From NCBI GenBank assembly GCA_029851415.1, contig CM056742.1, positions 188,647,344-188,711,343 on the forward strand: a DNA stretch of 64,000 bases. The letters run 5' to 3'. Origin of the DNA: Eretmocerus hayati (taxonomy: Eukaryota; Arthropoda; Insecta; Hymenoptera; Aphelinidae). Positions 21,106-32,700 of this stretch are shown here, piece after piece. Within the stretch, counting starts at the first letter, position 1. Each line of letters starts with the position of its first letter. The notes under the pieces were generated by a model. That model saw nothing but the letters and a program-made list of their open reading frames with translations, ran no database searches and was not told the DNA's origin. A program made the translations under genes and the position numbers.

Positions 21106-21486
21106 ATCTGACCGACTGGTAAAAGAGAGCGAGCATGTCAAGACTGTCATCATATACGATGGAAACACCTGTTGGTCCCAAAAAACCCATTCTACTTAGG
21201 GAGGTTTTTCACTTACGATGGGTGAAAGACATGCAGTAAGGTCAAATGGTTCCTGAATCTTGGTTTCAATTTTAGAGGTAATTTCACATATGAAGGTGTT
21301 TCACTTAGGAAGTTCTACTGATGTACATTGAAAAACCCACAGGATCCACGAAGTAGATAAACAATGTTTTAGAAATGTTGTTCATGATGTAAATCAAATT
21401 TCTGATCTACATCAAGATAAATATTTCTAATTTGAATTAGAATAATACATATGTTAGCCCGAAAATAGAAAAATATTCTTCCTGAT

Positions 21487-24400
21487 TCATAATCGTACTT
21501 TCAGCTCCTCCATTCTTTGTTTGATCCTCCGGCGCATCTCCGCATACCTAAAACATTCAAACGATTCTTGTCTCTTTATGCTACGTCATGTTTCCAAATT
21601 CATTTCAGGAGAAAGATAACACCGAGGAACGACATTTTGGAGTTGGAATGTCTCATTGACCAGACCATTATTTTCTTGAGTATTTTTCAACGTAGAAACT
21701 GTATCCGCAGTCCGTTTTGCGCCTGCACACTAGGATTTTCGGCTGAACACGATTAACATGATTAGGAAGAATTTCTTAGCCTATGATAGGATCCTAACGA
21801 GGTAGCTCAAAACGCAGCTTAAAATTGTATTGGAACGGTCATTTAGCGTCGGAAAGGCAGCTTTAAATACCTCGCGCAAGCAAGTATTCTTTGCTTAGTG
21901 GTTTCTGACCGGTAAGTTTTGCGGCAAAAACAGATGTTTGGGAGTTTTAGGGCGGTCAAAGCTGTGCAAAAACACCTGTTCTTGCAACAATGCTTGTTGT
22001 CGAAGAATACTAATGAAAAATCCGTGACTGCGTCGGATACGCAATTATGCTTTTCCGACGCAAAAATACCGCCCATACGCGATCCCTTGCTCCATTTCGA
22101 GGTACTGTGTCAGGATTTTCGACCACCAAGAAACCTCTTAAAAGCATTTCTCTTGCGTTTGGCAACGAATTCTGACGTGGAGGTGCAAAACTGGTTGCGG
22201 ATTCGATTTCTGGGTCGATAAGTACACAAGAAAATCGTGGTTTAGTCAATGAGACATTTAGACCCCAACATTTTGTTGATAAGTGTGATCAAATTTGATG
22301 TGTATGCTATCAAGATTTATTATAATGTAAGGCTGTGAAGAATCGGCTATCAGCACAGAGACAAGAAAAAATAGTCTCTGATGTTAGTATTCCCTGATCT
22401 TGGAACGACTATGAATAATTTATAACGAGAGATAATTATTACGAGAGGCCTATAGGAATTAGGAAAGTATTTTACGGAAATTTTGGAGCGAAGGATTAAG
22501 GAGGGAATTGCGGTCGTCGAGAATAAATGGATAAAATGTTATCATTTGTAGTTACGTCAAGGGTAAAATCATAACTTTTATAATTCACATTCTGAAGTAG
22601 GTGAGATTGCATGTCGTGAAAGGAATTGTCCGAATTCTTGTGACATCTTCAACCTTACTTTACGTTTCGAGGTGGGAAGTATAATATATTTTAGCTGATC
22701 TTTCGTCAAAACGGGGTGTTTTCTAAACTAGCTTCGAGAGGATATTCAATTGGAAGAAAAGCTGAATCACTATTGTTATACTTTACAGACAGTTCTTTTC
22801 ATCCGATCTTGAAAAGATGGGGAATCTTCAAGAATGAGTAGATCCGAGGTCGATTACCTGAGAATCTTCGAGCCACTGGACGGGAATGCATTCACGATTC
22901 TTTGACATGAACACCAAGTAATGAGCATTATTGGAATTTAGATGTATCAAACTCGTGAATTATTTAGAGATTCTACGATTTCTCTCAAACAATGACGAGT
23001 TTCATTCCCTTTGAAGAACAATATCTCATATAGATACCAGATTTTGTTCCTGCTAATTTTTTTTAGCGCTTTTCGAGATCAAAATGTGAGCATTGATCAC
23101 CGCAGAAGAGGATCAAGAAAATTTTCGCAGGAAAAATGAGTAAAAAGAGTGGGAAAACGCGTATAACGGATTCAAGCGATACGGCATAAAGTTACACTGC
23201 ACAATAATTTTAAGGCCAGAATCCCCAATGAGTTTGTAGAATTCGGTATTATGTAGCAAGAAACACCGTCTCCAAGTGCGTGCCTACTTCATTCTACATA
23301 TAGCTTCTGAACGCTGTCACTTCTGAGTTCTGCTTGATAAGTAGCAGTCGTTGTCGTGATAGTAGTAGAAGTCATTTTCAAGGTAGTAGTAGTCATTTTC
23401 GAAGCGACATGCTTAATTTCCCGGAAGAAAGGGTTTCAAGTCTTCAATTTCCTGCACATAAGAATAGAATTGAATTTTTCGATGAGATAAAATGCAATTC
23501 CTGACCAGCGGTGGGCCCCGGCGCGCGCCCGGGGGAAAGATCACCGATTACAGCCTCCGCGGCGAACGTGTATATTATGTTTCAACATGGAGTCCAAATA
23601 GGCGATCAAAATTTCTTCAGCTTAGTAGTCTAATGAGACTGATATTGATAAACAATATAATGTGGATTGAATTACTTGCGGGTTGCGGGTATAGCTCAAT
23701 GTGCGGAGTCTAGTATTGTTACTCACAATATCTACCACAATAAGATCCAATAATGACCATCAGAAGAATTGAGCTGACAATCGGATGACTACTAGAATTG
23801 AAAGTGCAATTTGATAATAATTTTCGAGATGATTTTTCAGAATAATTGTGAATGAGATATTTCTATTCGATGATGAGGCTAGCGTCATTCACATTTCTTT
23901 CATGAGTACAAACAATGTGAACGACTGGACTTGTCTGCATCTTAGATGCAATTATTTGGTCCTGTAAATAGATCCGTGAGAAGATGAAGAAAAACCAGAA
24001 CCATATAACGAGTTCAACTTCCATCGCTCTATTTATTCAGTTTTTTCGCGTGACCACTGACACTTCGGTCTCATCGGTGACGATGCATGATGGCAAAAGT
24101 TCAATTAAGAGCTCTGAGGAAGTTCACATTGTTGGAACGAACCTCCACAGAATGCTGTTCCACGATTTTTCATTTAGATAGGGCTCTTTCGTATGAAAGT
24201 GCGTGAAGAATGGATCAATGAACTTCGGCGACTCGATGCAGCCACCTCCACAACATACGGCGCCTAAATTCTAGCCTCCAGGGTCTAGTACCCATTTGCA
24301 AAGCCTAAAAAAGTACGATAATTGAAGATAGATAGTGCGAGAGCGGTGTTTCAGTGCTCGAGAATTATAAGTCCATTCTCGAGCACTGAAACACCGCTCT

Positions 24401-27400
24401 CGCACTATCTATTTTTGGCCCGGAAAAAAGTCGAAACTTTTTTCGAGACAAAAATGATTATGATGCTTGTGATGCTTCAGAATGCTTTTTCACTCCCGGA
24501 GTTATATATACAGCCATGTTTCCACATGTATTCTCTATCGTTTCCCGCCAAAATCTCAATTTTTACCAAAATGGACTTATACTATTTTGGGCCAGAGTCC
24601 TTGACATTCTAATTGCGAGTTGATTTGACGCGCTCACTGCTCGATTACGTATACTGTGCTGGAAATATTTGGATATTTGTATGAAAGTTTTGATCGACCG
24701 AGTGAAAAATCAACATGAGTGTCAGTTTGATGATATATTCCAGAAAGATATGTCCTCATCGTTTCAAAAAATAGATGAACCCAATCGAAATTGAAAGAAT
24801 TTACTTCTGATATTATTATGATGAAATATCTTCTGATACCTTTCGTATGATTTCACGATAACGACATATTCAAGAAACTATTTCCCGGATCAAGTGGCTC
24901 TTAATCTTGATCAGTTGCGAGAGTGGATACATGGGTGATTCCACCGAAAGCGTAACTTTTTGGGGCCAAAATTTTAGTAGGGGGTGATTTAGGTCAAAAA
25001 AATTATTTCGGACCCAAATGAGTTTCGGCGACTCGGTGCAGTTAATTTTCACTCATCTAAGCACAAAAAGTAAGTATCTAGCGATACGTATCTCCAAATT
25101 GAAGCCAGACAAAGTTATGTGAAGATTAAGGGGTCGCAGAGGGGGGGGGGGAGGAAAGGACAGGGATGGAAATGTCATTTCACCTCGAAAATATTCTCAC
25201 CGGCTCGGAAACTGACATCTTTCCGCAAAGATGTGGTCTAATGCGACCAAATACTTCAAGAAAATGTGTTTTACAGAGCAATATAACGCTGTGCAAGCCA
25301 GTATCATCCCGAATCCATCTTCAAAATGTCAGATAACAGCGCACGAGATGATACCCTAATTTCGATTCGATTATTTTACTTGGAGCAATGAAATTTGAAG
25401 TACATAGCTACACATAGGTGGTCCGACGTCGCATATGCATCGTAGTGAATTCAAAAGTCGGAATTCGGTTTACTACGGGGGACGGAAAGGACATATGATG
25501 AGAGAAATGCGGTAGAGTTTGTACGATGTGAGGTAGATCCAATTAGCATTCAAGAGGAAAAAAGCACTGTTCTCCATTTAGAGAATGTCACGTATGGCCA
25601 GTTTTGAAAAATCAAATTCCAGCTACACTACGCTTTCTGCCTCTGGAAGTTTTTGAGCTTCGATTTTGTAACTGGCGCCTTATATGTATGCACATACAAA
25701 GGTTCGAAATCTTTTGTGAAAATTTTGATTAAATAAGTTGGACCGACGAGGAAGATACGTAACAGAGTAGTGTATTTCGCACAGAGTTTATGAGGTTGTA
25801 GCTCGCTTCTGAGCGATACGTTTCCGACCCGAGCCGCAGGTGAGTGTCGAAATAATCGCTCGGAAGCGGGAAACCTCATGAGCGAGGCGCGAAAGTTATT
25901 TCATGCAATTTTGTGAGCACCCAAACATCAGAAAATTGTCTAAAAGTCATTATACGGGATGGGAAAAGATTCCTGAAATACGCAAATATTACAACTTACT
26001 TTTCTTTGATTGAAAAGATCTGTCTCTCTTCTTCATAGTGATAGCGTTGCAATATATTCTGACACTCAGCCAAAGACAGGTTGAGAAACTGGGCGACATC
26101 AGAACTGATTTCCGGAGTCGACAATTTATCAACCAGAAATAATCGGGAGATATTCTCATGTGGCCCCAAAACTACTCGAACTTCCAAAGGGTATTCATCA
26201 TCTTTCAACCGCCGTTGCTCTGTTAGGAAATTCAAATGAGGACTAGACGACTCTCCGAAAAATTTAAGACCCGCGTTAAGGAGTTTTACTCGAACACCTA
26301 CCTCCATTATCTCGAATAACGAACAGAGCAAAGTTGTCGGGCTTAGCATCAACTTTGTACTTGTCCAGCATAAGGTTTATAACTTCTTGAGTGTTGACCA
26401 AACTCGTCACCCATACAGACATCTGAGATCCATGAGGCGGTGTGAAAAAGCTAGTTTCCCGATTGTAAAAATGCCCATTAATTGAGCAACGTCGCCGTAA
26501 GCGATTACGTGACAGTCGTTTCGCTCCAGTTCGACGTCGTATTGCAGTGGATCCTTGTTTGCGTCGTAATACAACGCCATCCACCTGAAAGAATACAAAT
26601 ATTGTGTTTCTCACTGCGGACCATCCAGGTTTCAACATGGGAGCCGCATATTTTTGGATCATGCTCATACGATTATCACGGTAGCTCTTCGAGACTGCGG
26701 ATTTGGAATATCGAAGGTGCTAATGATAACTGAATCATACAATAACTGAGCTGTAAGAATCTACCTGGCCAATATTTGTTTTTATCATGGCTTGCGTGTC
26801 TTCTCAAGTACTCAGAGTTGTGCAAAACATCGCAAAGTTCTCTTAGTGAATGAGAAACTGATTCCGCCAAGGCACGAGACAGAGAAAATCAGAATGATTG
26901 AAAATTGACACGATTAGCGATCGAGCGTGTCCTGATCATTGATTCACGCAGTTTTTCGTGCAGCTCACAAAAAGATATTCCTTGGTAATCCACATTGACT
27001 AAAATTACCTCTAGACCACTGTCGGCCGACATCGTTGTGTTGTCGTCATCTCGATGATGGGAAGAGTTTGCCGAATTTGTATCGCTATCTAGACGATGTT
27101 TTTGTGCACAATTCGGTCCTGATATGGATCCGTTCAAGCCCTTGTCACTACAACTGTCTCCATCACTTGGTGACTCAATTCTTGACCTACTCGATTCTGA
27201 ACTGTGAAAGCTTTCAACACCACTTGAAGCACTATCCCTATTTGGCGATCCCTGATAGTTGGAAATCTCTGAATTAGAGGAGATGCTCATACTGTGAGTT
27301 GGTGTACTGTGAATGCTGTTGCCTCTGCTTTTGCTATTGGTGGTTTCTGCATTAGGGCCATTCGGTTGGAAGATGTTAGAGTCAGAACATGATGTAGCAG

Positions 27401-28664
27401 TTGGTATTTCATCATTAGGATTTCTTGTCAAAAGGAGATTCTTGGGCAGTGTCTGATAGCGCTTCTCACCAGTGCTATAATCATTTTCAAGATTGAGATT
27501 TTCGTCTATTCCACCCCATTTCATTTTCATCTTCTCTACATCTAGTTTCATGGGTAATGTTAAACTTTTTATATGCAAAGGAGATGTTGGAGTTGAGTTC
27601 GGTTCATTGTTTTCTGATTGATTTTCAGAAGAATTTTGGGGATCCAAAACCTGGTCTTCGATATCTCCATTTTCATCTTCATCATGATGGACATAGCTTC
27701 TTCTACAAGAATTTCTATGCCTAGCTGTGACTACTGTCCGTTGATCATCATCTTCCTTGAGATGAATAACACCTCGAACACCCCAGTAGATTCTCAAGGC
27801 TCCTTCCAGAATCAATCGACCATTAACCTTCCAAGAAGATGAAATAGTTTTGAGTGGAATCAGTGGTAAGAAGCTCAACTAAAGAATATCACTATGCACT
27901 ATAAGCTCACCTCTCGGCTTCTAACACCACCACTTTTCCCTTCATAATACTGGTTGAAAAGTTTCAACTTTGATTCCAAATGAGACCTATGAAGAAATTT
28001 CATCTGTAATTCTAGATTGAGTTCCTGAACCTTGATCCTTACCTGGGTAATGAGGACCGAGACTCTTTTTTGCCAAAACTTGTATGAGATTCAACTCTAG
28101 TTCCATGGCCAAATAGCTGTGGACCAAATAGAGCTCCATAACAGGGTACATGGCAGTAGGGAACCCCTTTGTGCTAGATGTCAAGAGAAATAGGGTCAGT
28201 GAGGGTTTTGTCACCATGTTTGATGATCTAAAATAAACATTTCAATGTTTACCTCAGCATGCTGACCAGGGTTCAAGCGCTTGCCGCATTCTTCACATCT
28301 TAGACACTCTGGATGCCAATCATATCCCAATGATTGCTTTCGTTCCGCTGAATACAAAATCAATCTGTCAATAATTTGGTTGTATTGAAGGCCTACATGA
28401 ATTCTCAGAAGAATTGAGCAGCTCGTACGGCTATGCCATTTGTAATATTGTTTAAATAATTAGATAAATTATGTTAGGTACTATGGCAATTCTATTGTTT
28501 CAGTATGTATCAAGCACTTGCAGCAATGGTTTAACAATAAGGAACAATATGCACTCGTGGATAGATCATGTATTTCACAGCTAGTAGAATTTGATTAATA
28601 ATGGGAAGAGAATACAAAACACACCAAAATAAACGGGCTTGCCGCATTTGTGACACTTCCACAT
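21487..28664 (-). CDS. Rassf: RASSF-family Ras-association protein with N-terminal LIM domain, nine exons
   Basis: Exons in order: 28625-28664, 28253-28347, 28043-28173, 27911-27986, 26948-27827, 26765-26857, 26302-26694, 26000-26219, 21487-21547. They give 662 residues in phase. A LIM domain opens the protein ([13 protein letters not shown], then [19 protein letters not shown] and [11 protein letters not shown]). A long Ser/Asn/Asp-rich linker follows. The Ras-association domain begins [18 protein letters not shown] and runs through LLDKYKV-like and [20 protein letters not shown] blocks. The C-terminal SARAH helix starts at [17 protein letters not shown] and finishes in the distant last exon ([17 protein letters not shown]). 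This LIM-RA-SARAH layout matches Drosophila RASSF, which binds Hippo kinase. The last intron is 4.45 kb and full of repeats. The exon 5/6 junction is the least certain: without an intron there, an in-frame TGA (26889-26891) would interrupt the frame. Confidence 0.9.
21548..25999. other. Large repeat-bearing last intron of the RASSF gene
   Basis: 4.45 kb on the sense side of the minus-strand gene, bounded by GTAAGT at 25994-25999 and TTTTAG at 21548-21553. It contains a perfect 38-bp hairpin (24328-24412), dispersed repeats (GTGATTCCACCGAAAG near 24936), a poly-G run near 25140 and a GC-rich patch near 23515. No exon recognised. Confidence 0.7.
24328..24412. repeat. Perfect 38-bp hairpin with 9-base loop
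   Basis: Arm 24328-24365 (begins ATAGATAGTGCGAGAGCGGT) is matched without mismatch by 24375-24412, separated by TATAAGTCC. It lies inside the RASSF last intron. Such perfect pairing suggests a recent fold-back or a hairpin-RNA source. Confidence 0.9.
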
Positions 28665-29717
28665 GGCAGGACTGATGATCTCCGAAGATTTTGTCTTCAC
28701 GCCCTCGTACCAACGACTGGTTTATACATTCGTTGATCGTGCTCTTAATTACTTAGTAAACGTTCTTATCAAACTGTGTCCATAAAATCAACTGCTTTCC
28801 ATTTTCCAGTTAGCTCGAGGTGCCTCAAAGGACCCGAGCCGAATTTTAAAGGAGTAATTCAGAGTAATTCATATGCAGCGACAAAATTTATTGCCAACAA
28901 AACTGTCGGCTGCTCTCGCTGCATTGTATGCGAATGCTATTTCTGCGTCGGTGTGTACACGCACACACACACGCATTCTTGTTCCGCGAATATCGGTGAT
29001 CGGTAAGTATAATCGGCGAGTAGCTGAAAAAACTGCTAAATCATGGTGTGAAAAAAAAAAATAAAACTATAGTGATATTTTTTTAGAAAAAATTTTATTT
29101 ACTTGCAAAAACATTGCTCCACAACCAATTTATTCGAATTTTTTTTATTATCACAGTTAACTTATTATTATTCAAGTCATACAAATCAACTTAAGTTTAG
29201 TGCACTAGACATTATAATGGAATAATGGTGATGGTATACTTTGGAATTGAAGGTCTTCAAAGCGTTTGATTGGGATCAACAAAAAAACATGAATCAAGAC
29301 ATAAACACGAACTGGTAGAATTTTGAACAGTCATATTTCACAGAAAAATTGAGCATCTGTAGAATTAATCTCATTGATAGGGTCAATGATGTTATTATAA
29401 CTCAACTCAAATTATCATCTACTCAGTATGATAAGTACAATAAAAATTGGAGGAGAGTAGGGCAGCGATGTGAATATTGCTGAAATGTAGCTTCAGTCCC
29501 CCAGAATGTAAGGACAAAATTCAACAGCTGGGGGATTTTGAATTTTGGTATAAAAATGATTGAGCCTGCAGTGAACTGGAAACAGTAATTTGTGGCATTC
29601 TTTCATACATATCATTCAACTTTAATTGAGGCAATTTCAGTCCATGAAGTGGCTGGGTCAAATTTCAATTTTTTTTTTTTAATTACTGATTTTCATGGTT
29701 ACTTTTGTTCAGCAATA
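28665..29717. other. RASSF 5' region and prosaposin 3' UTR
   Basis: The part near 28665-29060 should hold the RASSF promoter and 5' UTR and includes a CA/TG microsatellite near 28952-28973. The part from about 29090 to 29717 is the likely 3' UTR of the long prosaposin transcript; a minus-strand AATAAA (plus-strand tttatt near 29094-29099) fits its polyadenylation site. Confidence 0.5.
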
Positions 29718-32700
29718 TCAATTATCGTTCCCATTGGTAGTTTGCTTGAGCTCTGGAGTGGCTTGCGAAGAAAAGTCGAATCCGAGTGTAGATCCATTAT
29801 TGTCTGAGACAGATGCAACTGAAGATGTCAAGACCAATTTTGATGAAATTTCAGGATTTTCAGATGTAGTTCCAATCACAGTTGTAGAAGATTCTGGAAG
29901 CTGACCTCTCTTGGTGCAGAAGTCAGTGGCCTTTAAGTTTGAATTATACTTAGGTACATCAACTCAAGTTTCATTTAAAAACACGCAAGAATAAAAATGT
30001 ACCTTGCATTCTTCTGCTCTACTTGCATCAGAACACCAATATGATTCCCCCCATGTGCATGGTTTTGTTCCTAAATCCTGGTCATTCATTTCTCGTCTGA
30101 CTCTTCGACCTTTCGATAGCATTATAATGGAATCATTTGATGAGCATAGGGAAACATTACTGCAAACATCTCTAGTATTGCTATTTACTCTAAGTCTATT
30201 CAACATGTCTTCTCCATGATTAGACATTATTTCATAACACTAAAACAAAGACAACCCAAATGAATTCTACACTTTATTGGAAATACTGATGCTCACTTCA
30301 TTCACTAACTTTGATTTCATCATTTTTTGGCATGTACTTGCAAACATTGGATGTAATCTTGAAAAGATTATCATTTGCTCTAAGATTTCCAGTTATCTTC
30401 TCTATATTAGTTATGATAGCTCGACACAAAGCACATTGTGAAATAGATTCTAGAAAGAAAGTCAATTGTATGATTAATACTTGTGAGTGTGCCATAATCA
30501 GTCCCATGCCATGCAACAGGTATCATGCACAGAAGTTCAAGTATTCCAAATTGATTGACCCAGGATGAAAACACCATTACCCCAGAATATCAGCCAAATT
30601 GTTAGAATATTTCTATAGACGCAGTGGTTGTACAAAAAATATCATTTTATTGGATAGGGGTCAAAAAGTAGATTAAGCATAGAAATAATAGACATACTCA
30701 GGTTACAATATTAGCACTATGGAGGGAGAGCGCATGCGGGCCATTGCTCTCAATTTTCTATCATTATACAAGTTATAATCATTATTAGATTCTTGAGAAG
30801 TACCTCTAATTTTTGTAGTATCAGCTTTGCACAAGCCAACTACTGTACATACTTCTTTAGGGCTAACTTCTTGAGCTAAAAGCTCGATAACAATCTCTGC
30901 ATACTCGTTAACAAAATTATTACATTTCTGTGACATATGCTTGGGAAGGTGATTGCATATATTGTGAATCATGTGCTCTATTTCGTCCTTAGACCTTCTG
31001 GTACTCATAAACTGCTCCACATACTTCATAATATACTCGCAAACAGTACATTCAACATCATCAGCAACATCATCCACTTTTGGGACCTTCTGCGTTTGTT
31101 CACTGGGATATGTATCAACTGTGTACACAGGATAGTTGGGAATTTCATTTGTCACTGAAAGTATAGTGATGAAGATGTGAGACCAATAACGATCCTTTCC
31201 AAGTTTTCAAACGAGTTTCCACTGTAATAATTGCAAATTATTGGAGATATCTGATCAACTCACTTATTTCTCCATCTTTGTCCAAAGGATAGAAAGTGAT
31301 CAAAGGTTCATCATCTTCTTCTGATTCGCACACTTTCAAGGAAACACAGACCTGCTGTGGAGTTAAGTCTGACAGAATCAATTCTATAATCTTTCCACTG
31401 TATTCTTCCACAAAGCTTTCACACTGACTAATCAAACTCTTGGATAGATGGTCACACAGCTTTTCCATTGCAGCTTTGATTGATGCCTGTGGATATCAAA
31501 GGAATGTTTGTTAGTATATCACAGAACAATCACTAGCTTTCCAGTGCATGAGATTTGCGGAAAAATGCATCTTACTTCAGTTTTATTGTTTCTGATAGTA
31601 TTATATAGCTGAGTAACTCCCAGAAGACAAAGAGGACAATAAGGTTTATCGCCAGACTCCTCCATTTTTAGTGTCTCTTTTGGGATTTTTCCCCAAGCTC
31701 TAAGTAGTTCAGCAGATGGACAGATGTGAAACATAGGGCAAATCTGCAAATTAGAGGGAAGCATATGTATTGGTTCTCACTTTATGCGGCTCATATTGAC
31801 GGTAAATTCTTCTCATGGATAAATTCACTAATCTATCAGAAAAGTTGCTCTGATGAACAAACTATACTTGAAAATTCACCTGTGATGGATCTATTTCTTG
31901 TGCAAGGACAGCTACTAAAGCTTCACCATAAGCATCAACAAATTGGTTACAGTCAGCTCTGACAGATTTGGGTAGTTTGTTGCAGACCTTGTTAATGACA
32001 TTTTTTACATCCTGCTGAAATATAATTGAAGTAAATATCCTGAGCAATGATAGACAGAATAGATCAACAGGAGATAATTACCTCTGCTTTAGGATCAGTG
32101 ATAGCTTGCTGAATGAAATGGAGCACATACTCGCATAGAGCGCACGTTTCTTTGCCTTCAACATCATTTTTAGGAACTGCAACAATCTTTTCACCAATGT
32201 GTAGCCTGGGTAGTGAGACTTGTTGTTGCTCACAGAGTTTGAATTCTGCACAAACCTGTTCAGGAGTCAAATCTTCTAACATCTTACTGATAATTTCTTT
32301 TGTATATACTTGGACTAGATCAACGCACTGCTCTTCCAAACTTTTTGGAAGCGCTTGACATAGTTTATGTAGAGCTTCTTCGATACTAGCCTGCAAATTA
32401 CCTCATAAGGAATGAGTGAGATGAAACACACATAAGAACATAATCACATGTTCTAAAAATTTACCTCAGTTTTGTTATCTTTCACGAGTTCCTCAAGCTT
32501 CGTGATCGCCATCAGACAAAGCGGACAACTTGGTTTATCTTTAACATCTGATTTTTGCTTGAATTCTGATGGGATTTTCTTCCAAGCTTCAATCAACTGA
32601 TCAGATGGGCAAACAGCAACCATTGGACAAATCTGTAATGGTAATGAACGTGTTTGTGGTTAGTGTGGGAATTTTCACACATAGAATGAAAACATTAAAT

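Larger units (their letters stand above)
17824..21486. other. Intergenic DNA between the retrotransposon and the RASSF 3' end
   Basis: No gene recognised. It holds at least two inverted-repeat elements (listed separately), a short direct repeat of ggtggcataaataaacgacgaa at about 18100-18145, and a duplicated TAGGTGGTTGGTGAT around 19818-19873. The RASSF 3' UTR should occupy the last part. Confidence 0.5.

Noticed and set aside
24328..24412. Calling the perfect hairpin a miRNA gene
   Set aside because: Perfect pairing, small loop and no conservation data; a recent fold-back is as likely.
26600..26640. Additional 41-base intron in RASSF exon 7 ending TTCTTTCAG
   Set aside because: The acceptor looks good but the intron would be shorter than normal and the donor is poor; reading through keeps the frame open.
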